Shown here in pieces: positions 23,331-36,976 of a stretch of 64,000 nucleotides of DNA (positions are counted from its first letter, which is position 1; every line of letters begins with the position of its first letter). Below the pieces are notes generated by a model. The model was not told the DNA's origin. It saw only the letters and a list, made by a program, of their open reading frames with translations, and made no database searches. A program made the translations under genes and the position numbers. The DNA is from Malania oleifera (Eukaryota > Streptophyta > Magnoliopsida > Santalales > Ximeniaceae), in assembly GCF_029873635.1 (NCBI RefSeq), contig NC_080423.1, forward strand, positions 93,911,691-93,975,690, given 5' to 3'.

Positions 23331-24032
23331 TCAATGTTCTCATCATTTTCTGTTTCTTTCCCATCTTTTCCATACACATTCCATTCTCATAATAGTATAT
23401 TTCACATTTCGCATAATTCAATATTTCTCAATAAAACATAATTCATCATTTCATAATTTTCAAATTCCAAAACATCACTGGGTTTCTCTTATATTCTTTT
23501 CTGCACAAAAACATTTCAATATATGTTTACTTCATATTCCCATAATTCATCATACAGTTCACACAACCCAGTTTCAAACATATTCTCAGTATAACTCATA
23601 TGCTACATAGTTTTTGTCTAATATTCATATCATAATATATACAATTAACATATCATATCACCATTTTCACATATTTATTCAACCCATAATTTCAAAATAC
23701 AGTTATAATTTATTCCCCTTACCTAATTTACTGATAGGTCCACTAACACCCTAAACCCTACGCTCAACGGCATTCGCAGCTCAAAAGCCTAAAAATCACA
23801 TTTTTCCCAAGTTAAACAACTCATTTCCCAGAACAATTTTCGTTTAACACTTCCTAGGTTTCGAATACTCCAAATAGCCTATTAAACATTAAAATACTTT
23901 ACTTACCCTGATTTTGGGATGGTGCCCTGAAACTCCAAACTAAAAATCTACTATGGCTAAGTTATAGATAATTTCCCCACGAACCTCGTGGTGGTTCCCG
24001 ATCATGAATTTGTGCTATAATGAATCTGGAAT

Positions 24033-24036
<4 letters not shown>

Positions 24037-24069
<33 letters not shown>
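24037..24069. repeat. (GA)n microsatellite
   Basis: About 16 GA units lie inside the minus-strand LTR, downstream of its TATA box. Confidence 0.95.
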
Positions 24070-24077
<8 letters not shown>

Positions 24078-24329
24078 ATCACGCTGAAAATGAGGGTTTC
24101 GCTATTTATAGGTCGGCGTTCGTTGATGAGTTCAAGTGATTCGTTGACAAACCCATGAAGGCACTTCATCGACGAAGAGACTGGTTCGTCGATGAATTTG
24201 AAATTTCTTAAAATTTCCTGACTCTCAGTATCTTCTCGTTGACGAGACACGTGTACTTCGTCGACAAGACCTATAGAGACATTCGTCAACGAAGACCATA
24301 GGTTCGTCGACGAATCCCTACTATTCTCC

Positions 24330-25099
24330 CTTTTAAATTTCCTTCCTTTTTGTTATTCTTTTCCTCCCTCTCTTTCTTTTCTTTTCTTTCTCACTCACCC
24401 ACTTTTTCCGATCTCATTATTAGAGATATTCGTTGTGACTGGCTCACAAGGTTTAGTAAGGGTAAGTAAATTTTGATTATGTTAGTTATTTTTCATAAAA
24501 TTTTTCTGAATTTATTTTTACGCGTATTTAATTATAACAGTTTTATCTTTAGTATACTTGCTTTTATTTTTTTAGTTAAGAAATGTTTTAAACCCTTCGG
24601 GTATTTTACAGCATTAATTTATATTCAAAAAATATTTTTAACATGAAAATCATGTGGCATGAGTTTATTTTACATTACATATTTCAAGAAAATATGAGTA
24701 AAAATTACATGAGTTTATTTTTTTTACATTGCATATTTCATAAAAATATGAGTATAAATGAGATCTTCATGATATTATTTTAATTGCATAAATTATAAAA
24801 TAAGATGTTTTCAAAATCCTTTATGGCTCAAAGGATACAGAAAATTACGAATGTTAGGTACCATAGCCTAAAGTTTAAATGGATCAGAGTGTATTTACAG
24901 AGTGATTATATATGGTAATGAATTTCTCCTAAGCGCACACCTAGTTCCGAGTCAAGATTTAATATGGAAAATCTCATTTAATGATGATATACGTTGATTT
25001 AGTTTGACCGGCCAGCCAGTTAAGTCCAGTTTTCAGGCCACACAACCCAATCATTAGGGTAACCATGATTTACAATTAACAGGCCTAAGGGAGGTTTTT

Positions 25100-25147
<48 letters not shown>

Positions 25148-25776
25148 TGTGAATAGAGCTATTAAAGCTATTAAAGGTTTATGTGAATAGGACCATTTTT
25201 GTGTCTAAATGATGATCTAAAGGAAACATATAAGGAAAAATATATATGTATATAATTGAGTACTATAGTTACAATTTTTAAAGTTAACAAGTTTAGTTTT
25301 ACAGTTGTAGTGTATAGTTATAAAATTTTACTACTATAGTTGATGTTAAAAGTTTTATACAAAATTTTTTAAATTTACATTTATTTTAAATGCAGTCTTG
25401 AAGTTTCAATGTTAAATGTTATTTTACAAAATAAAATTTTATGAAAACTCATTTTGGTCACACACTAATAATAATTTTATTTACTTACTGAACGTCGTCT
25501 CACCCCAATCATTATTTTACATTTCAGATAACTTTGAAGAACATACAAAAAATCAGGAGTAGCAAATGCATGAGTGAGGATTAGAAAAAGTTGTTAGAAT
25601 AAATATTGATGTAATATTAAATGGTTAAATTTTAAATATTTTCTTTTTGTTGATATTGAAAATATTGATGTAATGGGACCAATTAGTACTCTGATAATAA
25701 TAAAATAATAATTGAGTTTTATTTGCTTCTGTTGAAAATTTATATTTAAGAATTCATTCAGGTTCGGGTCCTTACA
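24330..25776 (+). mobile_element. Ty3/gypsy-type LTR C, downstream part
   Basis: It carries the shared CCAGTTAAGTCCAGTTTTCAGG block near 25018 and the dyad block variant CTTACTGAACGTCGTCTCACC at 25484. It also has CAGATAACTTTGAAGAACAT, and a GGTTCGGGTCCTTACA end at 25776. No primer site follows. Confidence 0.5.
25104..25143. repeat. (AT)n microsatellite
   Basis: About 20 AT units lie within LTR C. Confidence 0.95.
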
Positions 25777-26413
25777 ATTTATTTCCTCTTCACAATATAT
25801 TCCTACTAGGTTGTATGTTGAGTGAACCTGATAATGGAACCGCTTTATTGTAAAGATTCAAACTCCCTTAAAGGGAAGGAATTAACAAAACTTTTACATA
25901 ATTAATTATTACGAAACTAATTATATGTACCTTTTAACTCAAGTTAAAAAATTCACTTGTATGTCTACTTACTAATACAAACAAAATATTACTACATTTT
26001 TAAAACTAGAATTAAAGCACATTTTATGAATGTACAAAATAATATGTAGACCCTCATATAGGATAATCATGAATAGAAACATGGATGCTATTTTCTCCAC
26101 AAAATTTGAATTTTAAAAGTAATATAATAAATGTATAAATTATAAACATGGGTAATTAAGTCTCAATTTGGGTCTATTAATTAGTTTCCTAAAATAATCT
26201 AAAGAATATGATATATTGTATTTTTTCACAAAAATAGAAGATATTTTAATATATTAAACTTTTATAGATTAATAGAGATAATACAGATTTGTAACATTAA
26301 ACTATTCATTTAGTTTTAATGCAAGATAATATTTGCATCTCCTCAAAAATATTTTTGATCTCAATCACATTATATAATAGCTTCAAGTGAGGAATTGAAA
26401 CAATGGTTTTTAC
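25777..26413. other. AT-rich stretch, no gene seen
   Basis: No coding frame, terminal repeat or RNA gene is recognisable. Confidence 0.5.
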
Positions 26414-28079
26414 TGTAGACACCCCAAATTGTCCCAAGCCTTATATAGCCAAAATAAACATAATTTTTATTTCATAAAAATACAAATATAGAAAAAAATA
26501 AATACAGGGAAAATAAAAATACAAGGAAACAAATTGTCCATAAAATAAATATAAAAAAAAAAAAAGGAAAAAAAATGAATGGAAGTGGGCCAGCAAATCT
26601 TCAATCTACAGCAAATTTGAACCTACAAAGAAAAAGAAAAGAGAAGTTAGACATGTGAAGAGAAATCATAAGTAAATGTAATTGGCAGGGATGATTTAAA
26701 CTAAAAAATTGATTGATTAAACTGATCATTTGTTAAAGGTTAATTGAGCAAATCAATCAAGCACAATTTAATTTAAATCATTCCTTAAAGCCGATAAATA
26801 GAGGCATTTGAGAGAAAAGAGGGACGGAGAAATTTCACATTGTGAGAAACACATAGTAAGATTTGCACGATGATAATCAAGTATTTTCAGTGAGAAAATC
26901 ATAGCAAATTCTGATTGAAAGTTCAAGGAAACTGTTGGAGAAATTGCTGACTTTAGAGGTTCTAAAAATCATAATTTGGGATTCAAAATTGTAGCCAAAA
27001 TCAAAGGAAAGAGATTTAAATATTGGAAGAGTTGAAGATCAAAGGTAGGTGTTATTTTTAGTTTCGTTTTCTATATTTAATTTGATATGGAAAAATGCAT
27101 TGAAAAAGAACTAGAGAGCCGGATCCAACTAATCGATCCAATCTCCAAGACCCAGGTCCAATATGGACTGGGGTCCATTGTCTTGATTGACTAACACCCA
27201 ATTTCAAAAGTCCTCAGCCCAACTTTGGACTTGAGCCCAAATATATTCTAAATAAAAGGCGCAAATCTCCGTGGCCCATTAGTTAGCCTAAACACAAAGT
27301 CCTTAACCCAATATATGGGCTTGAGCCCAAATTGGTTTTAATAAAATCAAGCCCAACAGTGGATTGGAGCTTAAACAAAACCAAGCCCACAATGGGCCTA
27401 AGCCCAAATTGGTTTTCAATAAAACTAAGCCCAACAATGGGTTGAGCCCAAATTAAAATTCCAAATTCCACACAGTCCAAACAAATTGTGTTTGACCCAA
27501 AAATCAAACAACCCACACATGGCTGAGCTCAGGACTCAACTCGGTGGGTTAGCTCACTCATGAGCCAACCAGGACCCAACTCAGTGGGTTGACTCACCTC
27601 AAACCCAAATGTACCCCAACAAGAATAGAAATTGACTCAAGTTTAAATTTAACTTAGGTTAATTCAAACTAATTTTTTTTGTTCATAATGGGAAATCAGA
27701 GAAAATGAACACTCATTTGTGTGAATTTTTGTTTTGTTTTAATTCGAAAGGCTCAAAGGTGTTTTTTCCTTTGTGTCGACTTGACCTACAAAACAAAAAC
27801 AAAACCAGAATGAAAATCTGAGAGAAATAAGAAAATAAAAATAAGAAATAAAAAAAAAAAAGAAAGAAGGAGAAGGAAAGGCGAAAGAAGAATGGAGAAG
27901 GATATAGAGAGAGAGAGAGAGAGATAGAGAGAGAGAGAAATGTTCGTAAAGGAGAAAAAACAAAAAGAGGAAAGAGGAAGAAGGAAAAAAGAGAGAGGAT
28001 TAAGAGAAGAAGCTGTGAGGAAGAAGAGAGAGAAAAAGGAGAGAAGCAAAGAGAGGAAAAAGAGGAGAAGCTGTGAGGA

Positions 28080-28115
<36 letters not shown>

Positions 28116-28223
28116 AGAGAGGAGAGAGAATTTTTTTTTGGAGAAATGGAAGAGAGAAATAGGATTTTATATGAGGGTTAGTGGGACACATGTCACCTCC
28201 GCATGGTGACATGTGTTGCATTC
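26414..28223 (+). mobile_element. Candidate gypsy LTR or remnant interrupted by the 28224 element
   Basis: TGTAGACACCCCAAATTGTCCC at 26414 resembles the start of plant gypsy (Tat/Ogre-type) LTRs. The body has repeated GGGCTTGAGCCCAAATTGG-like phrases (27290-27460) and a long purine tract (27830-28130). The text at 28150-28223 seems to continue after 36102, across the inserted copia element. No partner LTR lies in the window, so the family call is weak. Confidence 0.35.
27830..28130. repeat. Purine-rich (GA/AAG)n tract
   Basis: About 300 bp is nearly all A and G on the plus strand, with pure (GA)n blocks at about 27907-27938 and 28085-28114. Apparent frames here (K/E/R-rich or S/L/F-rich) are composition artefacts. 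Confidence 0.85.
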
Positions 28224-30325
28224 TAAAAACTAAGGTGTAGTCCCAAGAGGGGGGGTGAATTGGGTTATTTAAAATTTTCTTTTAATTCTTTTTAATATTC
28301 TTAACCTCTTTTAATTCTTTTAATGAATTCTTGACTTTTTTATTGATTTAATAATCACACAAAAACGTAGTTCTTTTTATTCAATCCACAATCACACAAC
28401 AAAACTTAATCAACCAATCAATATTCAAATCAAGATATACTATGCAACTTCTTTTGGCAATTTACAACTTTTCAAGAATTCAAGATATTGAGTTGTAGGC
28501 AGCCCTGTATATATAATTAATTGATTCAAGCCCTCTGGCTAATGTAATTGATCTTTCAATATGATAATTAATATAACATCCACACTCTTTCCAAAATTCA
28601 TATTTCAAATAAACCTTCCGTTAATTGGTTTTGGGTTGTTAACCAATTAACGTACACGCTTAAGGTTTCCGTAAATTATTGATCAACCAACGTACTCCCT
28701 TTCGGTTTCTACAATCCCAAAAACAAATTAAACTTCAGCTTATTTAAAATCCAATCCACGTAGTTTTTATGATTAAGAAATATAAATCATCCACACAATT
28801 AATCTATGATGAAAATAAAGAGTGTATGGGAAAGAGAGTGACTCCGGGTTTTTACGAGGTTCGGCTTATCCCCAGCCTACGTCCTCACCTTAGGCAAATC
28901 ACTTAAGGATTCCACTATACGAGTTCCTTTCCGGGTGGAACAAAACCTTACAAGTGATACTCCACGCTTAAACACTCTTTCACTAGGCTAGAGTAATCAC
29001 CTCTCCAAGCGATACCCCACGCTTGGGTAAGGATCTAAACAATCCTTGAATTGTCAAATCTACAAGAATAAGATCAATAATATGTGTACAAAGAATTACC
29101 CTTAGATAGGGTGGATTAGTACAATTTCAAATACTATATACTTCAATCAAAATATCAATATGAAATACAATTGAAGCTCAAAAGAGATTTCACCAAGTTT
29201 TCCTTCTAGATAAGAATCAACAATTCAGAAACACGGAGAAAGATTGATCAGTTGCTTCTAGAAAATCTTCAGCAATTCAGATGTGCAAAGATGAGAGCAT
29301 AAGAGCTTTAAGAGTATGAGAGTTTCAGCTTTGAGAATTGATTTTCAATTATTTGGTATAATTTGATTTGCAAAACCATGTATTTATAGAGTTTTTAGAG
29401 TGAGTTTCCTTTTTTCCCAAGTTGCTTGAAGTGTCCCCCAAGTTTTTATAATGTTTAAATTTGAAAAACAAATTTTTAGAATTTTCCCGTTAAAGTTCAA
29501 AATTTAAATTCCTATAGGGTCAGTTAGCTAAACAGGCAATTGGGTAAGTGTTTATATAGGGTTAGCCGACTGGACAGATGGCTGAGTCCATTCTATCTAT
29601 CCAAGATTTTCAAAAAATAATTGTCATTTGGCAAACTGAACATAATTCAAATTGGTTAGTCGGCTGACCAGTCAATTGGCTGACAAAACCAAGTTCATCT
29701 TGGTTAGTTGGCTGACCAGTCAGTTGGTCGAGGTGCTGTCAGCTTCGACCACCCTTCAGTATTTTAGTTATAACTTTTTATATATAATTCCAAATTGGAC
29801 ATTCTTAGTATCAACAAAAAACTAAGATAAAATCACATAATTTTTATATTGAACACTCTTTAATATAAAGAGTGTTTGATGTAAAAAAATGTTCCAAGTA
29901 TTTTAAAAGGTATCTAAGTGCAAGTAATTACCCTAAGAACTTCATTTGTCCATATTGAAATCGAATAAAGTACTTACATAAAGACTTCTTAAGACTTTGA
30001 CATTCTAAACACTTAAGGTTTCATGCTTGTCTTTCTTTGACTCCATTTTGTCTTCAAGCTTCAATATAATTTAAGCTTTTAGCAAGTTCTCTTTAATATT
30101 CATGCTCTTATGATCTTCAAGTTTTATTAGACCATCTTTGAATCCATACCTTTTAAGCTTCAGTTGATCATCTTTCTTTGGAGTATAAGCTTTCAATGAT
30201 CCTTGTAAGCACTTAACCTTGTATTCTCATACTTAAGTCTTGAAATATCATCACTTAACCAAATATGTTAAGTTTCTCTGATTTTTTATCATCAAAACAA
30301 GATTTTAAGTTTTGTAAGGTCAACA
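28224..30325 (-). repeat. Left LTR (3' LTR) of the gag-only element
   Basis: It pairs with 33883-36097. On the minus strand it holds a GTTAGTCGGCTGACC-type array (29520-29750) upstream of a TATA box (TCTATAAATA at 29391-29400). Confidence 0.88.
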
Positions 30326-31899
30326 ATCTCCCCATTTTTTATGATGACAAATAAGGAGCAAAAAATTAAGTAAGCCTCAAAAAGGCCCCCCCTTACAATA
30401 AGCATCATCTTAACTAACTTAACAATATCAAGATCAATTTCAAAAACTCTTTTACTATCATGCTCATTACATCATTCAAGTTTAAGATCATTCAATATCA
30501 AATACTTCTCCCCCTTTTGAGATATATATATATATATATCATGTTAAAATTTTTCAATACCATGCTCAATTTTTACTCAAAACTTCTCCCCCTTTTGACA
30601 TCAATCAAAAAGAGTAAGATATCAAAAATGATTAAATTCAAATAAAATCATATTTTGAGCATATGAATATCAAGCAAGTATATCACATGAATACACACTT
30701 CCCAATATATTGCAATATAACCTATGTAGTGTGCTTCAATAGTCAAATAGTCATGCATTTTTCATATTTGTAATTCATATTTCATTTGTGTTGTAACATC
30801 TTTAAATTCACAATCAATTATATGTTGCACAACATTCATATTAGCTAAAACTACTTCAAAAGTCATATCTGTCTTTCATAATTCATCATTCTTTCAACAT
30901 TCTTTCCCTCTTTGACATTAATTCATGATACTAGTTGTTTATTTCATGATACCAATTTGATAATTTCATATGATACCAATTGAAAATTAGGGAAAACCAT
31001 AATACAAGCAATGAGTCATAATACTCCTCCTGAATTTAATATATTTAGATTTGATACCAATTATGTTTTTAAATTTATCATCTCATGCTTCAAATATTAA
31101 TTCATATCATGTATGTGCTCATAGATACTAATATCAAATACCAATATCATGTCAATATCATCAATATCATAACATGCTCATGGATATAATTATTTTGTCT
31201 TGCTCAAATACCAATTGATATATTCATGGATACCAATATACTTCATAGATACTAATGCTAATATTACATCATGCATTGCTTATGGATACCAAATTATTTA
31301 GATGCCAGTTTTTCAATTCAACTTTCTCTAATTTTTGACATTAGTAACATAAAGAAGATTATCAATAAGCACATGTAGTCTAGTACAAGACAAATAAGTT
31401 TATTCATGCGATCCATCATTAGCATGTATGGTCAATAATTAATTTCATATTCATATATCAATATTAGATCAAAATTTATGCTTCAAAATCATGCTCAGTA
31501 ACTTCATGCTTAAATTTTCAATATATAGTGAGTCATAAATCATTAATATAAGTCAAATCATTTTCGTATCTTTGGAACTATCAAGATATCAGCATGTAAG
31601 CATGTAGCATAGAAGTATATAGCATATCAACATTTCATATAAGCATGAAGTATATCATTATTATGTGCATTGTACTACACTTTTACTTAAGTGTTTCTTA
31701 CTCTCAAATGTCTTTTCTTAATAAAAAAACTCATGCAATAAGCTCAAATTTTCTTACTTTTGATTTCGTATAAATTCCTAAAATTCATATTACTCTCCAC
31801 ATCTTTAATACTTTCTAAGTTAAGCCTTGTATGATTCATTCATTGATTAAGGCCAACAATTTTCATTAGTCAAAAACTCATCTTTGAGTTTTTTTTCTT
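30326..31899. other. AT-rich core of the gag-only element
   Basis: No domain is recognisable. Phrases such as CATGCTCATGGATA and GATACCAATT recur loosely. It may be the non-coding stretch that precedes the 3' LTR in SIRE-type elements, brought next to gag by loss of pol. Confidence 0.4.
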
Positions 31900-33840
31900 A
31901 TTTCATCTTGGTACACATACTTTCTTGGGTCCGGATAGTTTAACAAAAGATGTTTCTTTTACTTTCCATGCTTGTTTAGTTTTCACACCCTTTCTTTTTA
32001 ATGGATATTCAAACTTTATATGTCCATTCTTCTTACATAGGAAGCAAGTGGTGTGAGTATAAGCATTTGAAGAGGTGCTAGCATAATCTTTAGAGGCTTT
32101 TGTAAAGTATCTCATGTAGAAATTTTTTTTCTTTGTATTCTCAACCCCATTAAATCTTATGCCTTCTTTATTTAAGGACATTCTTTGTGCCCCAATCATT
32201 TTGTCAAGATTTTCTTTTCCTTTTGTGAAGTTATAGATGATTTTGGCTTGATCCTCAATTTCTCTCTTAAGATCATAAGTTTCTGACTTTTGAATATTTT
32301 TGCCCTTTTCTTGATTTTAAGATATTTTTCTGATTTTATTCTTTAATTCAGAAATATATTGATCTTTCTCATTTTTCATAGAGTATTGAGATCTTAAGTC
32401 TTCTAATTCCTTCATCAACTTTTCATTCTTATTTTCTAATCTTTTGATTTTCAAATCTTTTTATTTTTCAGCAAGATTTTTAGATTCTAACTCTTTTATC
32501 ACAGCTTCATTCTTATTTTCTATTTTTTTTATTTTTAAATCTTTTTCTCTTTCAGCAAGTTTAAGGGATTCCACCTCCTTTATTGTACCTTCATTTTTAT
32601 TTTTTAATGAAGTATATTGTTTAGTTACTTTGACTAGGATCTTATGAAATTTGAATAATTTATTTTGTAAATCTTCATAAGATAACATGCTCTCATCATT
32701 GGATTCATTAGATGAATCACTACTATACTCATTAACCGATTTGGATGAGGAACTTTGTTCTTCATTATTGTCCTATGTCATATAGCAAGCAACCTTTTGG
32801 TCACTTGATTTACTTTCTGAACTACTTGTACTCATGTTATCCCAAGTAGTGGTTTTCAGTGCCTTTTTCTTTTTGGAATCCTTCTTGAGTTGTGGACAAT
32901 CTGGTTTTATGTGTCCATCTTTTTTGCAATTATAACATGTAGGGATTTTATTCCTTAATTTCTTTTTATTGGTTTCTTCTTCATCTGATTCGGATTTTGA
33001 GTTCTAGATTTTTCTTATGAATTTATTCTTATTTCTAAGGATTTTTGCAAGCTTCTTGGATATGTAAGCTATTTCATTTATATCCATCTCATTTTCATCT
33101 TCATCACTAGAGTTTTTATTTGAGGCTTTAAATGCAACAGATTCTTGGGCTTTAGATTTTCCACTTCTTTCGTTCATAGCCATTTCATAGCTGAGGAGAG
33201 AACCTATGAGTCCATCTAGGGAAGTATTTTTAAGATTTCATCCTTCAGTTATTGCAGTGGCCTTAGGTTCCCAAATTGGTGGCAGCCCTCTAAGAAATTT
33301 TCGAATCATTTCATAGGTGCTGTAAGTTTTTCCTAGTGCATTAAGGGAGTTTATAATATGGGTGAACCTAGTGTACATGCTAGTGATTGATTCTTTCGGG
33401 TTTATCCTAAAGGCTTCGTATTCACTAGTTAACATATCAATCCTATTATCCCTTACATCAATAGTACATTCATAGGTTATTTCTAATTTATCTCATATTT
33501 CTTTGGCTGATTTGCAAGTCATGACCCTATTGAATTCATTTATATCAAGAATACAATATAAGACATTCATAGAACTTGAATTTACTTGAAACATCTTATG
33601 ATCATTGTCGGTCCATTCTTTTTCTTCTTTAGGTATTTCTTTACCATCTACAAGTTTGGTAGGGATAAGGTCACCATGTGTGACAACACTCCATGCTTTC
33701 CAATCCATGGTTTGAAGGTAGATCTTCATTTTTTGTTTCCAAAATGTATAGTTTATTCCACGAAAGATAGGAGGCCTGGTTGAGGATTGACCCTCTCCAA
33801 AGGGAGCTACGCCTAAGTGTGTCATATAGATCTTTATGTA
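31900..33840 (-). pseudogene. SIRE-type gag remnant with two zinc knuckles
   Basis: In minus order the N-terminal gag shows PPIFRGINYTFWKQKMKIYL (33780 region) and ESITSMYTRFTHIINSLNAL (33390 region), matching copia UBN2-type gag. A CCHC knuckle, CYNCKKDGHIKPDC, follows near 32940-32890. Then comes a Lys/Glu-rich coiled coil (about 32690-32460, with NKNEGTIKEVESLKLAERE and a near-repeat of it) and a second, altered knuckle, CFLCKKNGHIKFEYP (about 32050). This layout fits SIRE/Maximus gag. Fossil with a few interruptions. Confidence 0.75.
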
Positions 33841-33882
33841 GCTTCTAGTTAGGATTTGCTACAACCCCGCTCCGATACTAAT

Positions 33883-36097
33883 TGAAAACTAAGGTGTAGT
33901 CCTAAGAGGAGGGGTGAATTGGGTTATTTAAAATTTTCTTTTAATTCTTTTAAGATTCTTAACCTATTTTAATTCTTTCAATGAATTCTTGACCTTTTTG
34001 TTGATTTAACAATCATACAAAAACTTAGTTCATTTATTCAATCCACAATCACACAACAAAACTTAATCAACCAATCAATATTCAAATCAAGATATACTAT
34101 GCAACTTCTTTTGGCAATCTACAGCTTTTCAAGAATTCAAGATATTGAGTTATATATAGCCATGTATATATGATTAATTGATTCAAACCCTCTGGTTAAT
34201 GTAATTGATTTTTCAATATGATAATCAATATAACATCCACACTCTTTCCAAAATTCATATTTCAAATAAACCTTCCGTTAATAGGTTTTGGGTTGTTAAC
34301 CAATCAACGTACTTCCTTAAGGTTTATGCAAATTATTGATCAACCAACGTACTCCCTTCCGATTCCTGCAATCCCAAAAAAAAAATTATACTTTAGCTTA
34401 TTTAAAATTCAATTCATGTAATTTTTATGATTAAGAAATATAAGTCATCCACACAATTAATCTATGTTGAAAATAAAGAGAGTAAGGAAAAAAGAGTGAC
34501 ACCGGATTTTTATGAGGTTCGGCTTATCCCCAACCTACGTCCTCGCCTTAGGCAAACCACCTAAGGACTCCACTATACCAGTTCCTTTTTGGGTGGAATA
34601 AAACCTTACAAGCGATACCCTACACTCAAACACTCTTTCACTAAGTTAGAGTAATCACCTCTTCAAGTGATACCCCACGCTTGGGCAACGATCCAAACAA
34701 TCCTTGAATCGTCAAATCTACAAGAACAGGATTAATAATCCGTGTACAAAAAATTACCCTCAGATAGGGTGGATTAGTACAATTTCATATACTATATACT
34801 TCAATCAAAATATCAATATGAAATACAATTGAAGCTTAAAAGAGATTTCACTAAGTTTTCCTTCTAGATGAGAATCAACAATTCAGAAACACAGAGAAGG
34901 ATTGATCAGCTGCTTCCAGAAAATCTTCAGCAATTCAGATGTGCAAAGATGAGAGCATGAAAGCTTTAAGAGTATGAGAGTTTTAGCTTTGAGAATTGAT
35001 TTTCAATTGCTTGGTATAATTTAATTTGAAAAACCATGTATTTATAGAGTTTTAAGAGTGAGTTTCCTTATTTCCCAAGTTGCTTGGAGTGTCCCCCAAG
35101 TTTTTATAACATTTAAATTTGAAAAACAAATTTTTAGAAATTTTCCATTAAAGTTCAAAATTTAAATTCTTGTAGAGTCAGTTGGCTGGACAAGTGACTG
35201 GTAAGTGTTTATACAAGGTCAACCGGCTAGACAGGCGGCTGAGTCCATTTTGTCTGTCCAGGATTTTCAAAAAATAATTGTCAGTCGGCTAACTGAACAT
35301 AGTTCAAATTGGTCAGTCAGCTGACTAGTCAGTTGGCTGACAAAACACAGTTCATCTTGGTCAATTGGCTGACCAATTAGCTAGTTGAGGTCTTGTCAAC
35401 TTTGACCACCCTTTGGTATTTTTATTATAACTTTTTCTATATAATTCAAAATTAGACGTTCTTAGTATCAACAGAAAACTAAGAGAAAATCTCATAACTT
35501 TCATGTTGAACACTTTTTAATATAAGAAGTGTTTGATAGAGAAAAATACTCATCAATACAAATATAAAAAAAATAACAGAATTTGGAAAATCCTATTTTG
35601 GTGCTTTTCATTCCAAAAATAATTTTAATCTTTTTGAAATAATTTTTGACCTTATAAAAATATTTTTCAAGTATTTTCAAAGGTATCTAGGTTCAAATAA
35701 TTACCCTAAAAGTTTCATGTATCCATATTAAAATCGAATGAAGTATTTACATAAAGACTTCTTAAGACTTTAACATTTTAAGCACTTAAGTATTCATGAT
35801 TGTCTTTCTTTGGCTCCATCTTGTCTTCGAGTTTCAATATATTTTAAACTTTTAGCAAGTTCTCTTTAATATTCATGCTCTCATGATCTTCAAACTTTAT
35901 TAGACCATTTTGAATCTATGCCTTTTAAGCTTCAGTTGATTATCTTTCTTTGGAGTATAAGCTTTCAATAATCCTCGTGAGTACTTGACCTTGTATTCTC
36001 ATACTTGAGTCCTGAAATATCATCACTTAACTAAATATGTTAAGTTCCTCTGATTTGTTATTATTAAAATAAGATTTTAAGTATTGTAAGGTCAACA
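33883..36097 (-). repeat. Right LTR (5' LTR) of the gag-only element
   Basis: It pairs with 28224-30325. It has the same motif array at about 35170-35400 and a TATA box at 35039-35047 on the minus strand. Confidence 0.88.
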
Positions 36098-36102
36098 CGT
36101 TC

Positions 36103-36930
36103 TAGTTCAAGTATTTTAGGAGTGACATGGCCTAATCTCAGTCGTCCAATTTGTGTTTTCTTTGACAATTGGATTGCTGTCACGTCAGCGATCCCTTTCA
36201 AATGATTTAAGCCACTCGAAAGATGCCACATGATAGGATGATGTCATGTTGTCATCACTCTATTGTAGATTTTTTTTTTTTTTTAAAAAGGAATTGGGCG
36301 ATGCCACGTCCTAGAGTGACTACAGCTAATTTAAAAAAAATAAATAAATACTATAGAAAAATTATTAAATCCTATAGAAAATCACATCTATACACACACA
36401 CACACACACACATTACATATACATATTATTAATTAAGAAAAGAGTAAACAATTTTTTAACTTACATATTTTTTTCCTTATTCTTTCTAAAATACCTTTTT
36501 CTAAAAGATCCTTATTTTAATTGCTACTTATCTCTTACTTAAAATACATTAAGGGTATTTAAGTAATTTAACATAATAATTTTAATTTCAATATTAATTA
36601 AAAAAAGTCTTATAACTTGTAAACTCACCTTCCTAACCTCGCAAAACTATTAATACGTATATAACTTTTACCTACTCGTCTATACCATGAGAAGTAGGGG
36701 CAATTTTTAACTTACGTATAATTTTTTTTGTCTGCTTCCTAAAATGTTCTTCGTTTTACAAACTAAAATATTTACTAACCACAGTATATATGTAATTTAA
36801 CAGAATATATTTTAAATTTTTAATAATTTATTAATTTTTTCAATTTCTCTTCCAACTCTCTGTCTCTTAAATGAATTTACCGAAGTGTCAATGCTCTATT
36901 TTTTTAACAAAAAAAACTAGTAACCCCTTT

Positions 36931-36976
<46 letters not shown>

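Larger units (their letters stand above)
21727..24320 (-). mobile_element. Ty3/gypsy-type LTR on the minus strand
   Basis: The plus text starts TGTAACGCCCC, the complement of a GGGGCGTTACA 3' end. The dyad block is inverted at 22147-22167 (GGTGAGACACATCTCAGTAAG). On the minus strand a TATA box (CTATAAATAGC) lies at 24101-24111, with a TCGTCGACGAA array just upstream (24118-24320). At about 2.6 kb it is long for an LTR, swollen by the minisatellite at 22980-23330 and microsatellites. The upstream end is unclear where it meets LTR C. Confidence 0.55.
28224..36097 (-). mobile_element. SIRE/Maximus-like copia element with gag but no visible pol
   Basis: LTRs at 28224-30325 (about 2.10 kb) and 33883-36097 (about 2.22 kb) share their ends (complements of TGTTGACCTT... 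and ...CACCTTAGTTTTCA). They differ by an indel of roughly 110 bp near 35540. Near-matching 5-bp flanks are CATTC (28219-28223) and CGTTC (36098-36102). On the minus strand a primer site resembling that for Met-tRNA (TATCGGAGC) is beside the right LTR and a TGGGGAGAT purine run is beside the left LTR. The core is only 3.6 kb: gag with two knuckles and a coiled coil (33840-31900), then 1.6 kb of AT-rich DNA. Protease, integrase and RT are not visible. Gag is interrupted a few times. Confidence 0.88.

Noticed and set aside
22734-23610. His/Ser/Phe-rich open frames
   Set aside because: They follow a short-unit minisatellite; open reading comes from the repeat's composition.
24032-24289. Minus-strand open frame over the (GA)n and GTCGACGA array
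   Set aside because: It is composed of microsatellite and motif array within an LTR.
27739-28221. Ser/Leu/Phe-rich and Lys/Glu/Arg-rich open frames on both strands
   Set aside because: They are translations of a purine-rich (GA)n tract with no domain or codon signal.
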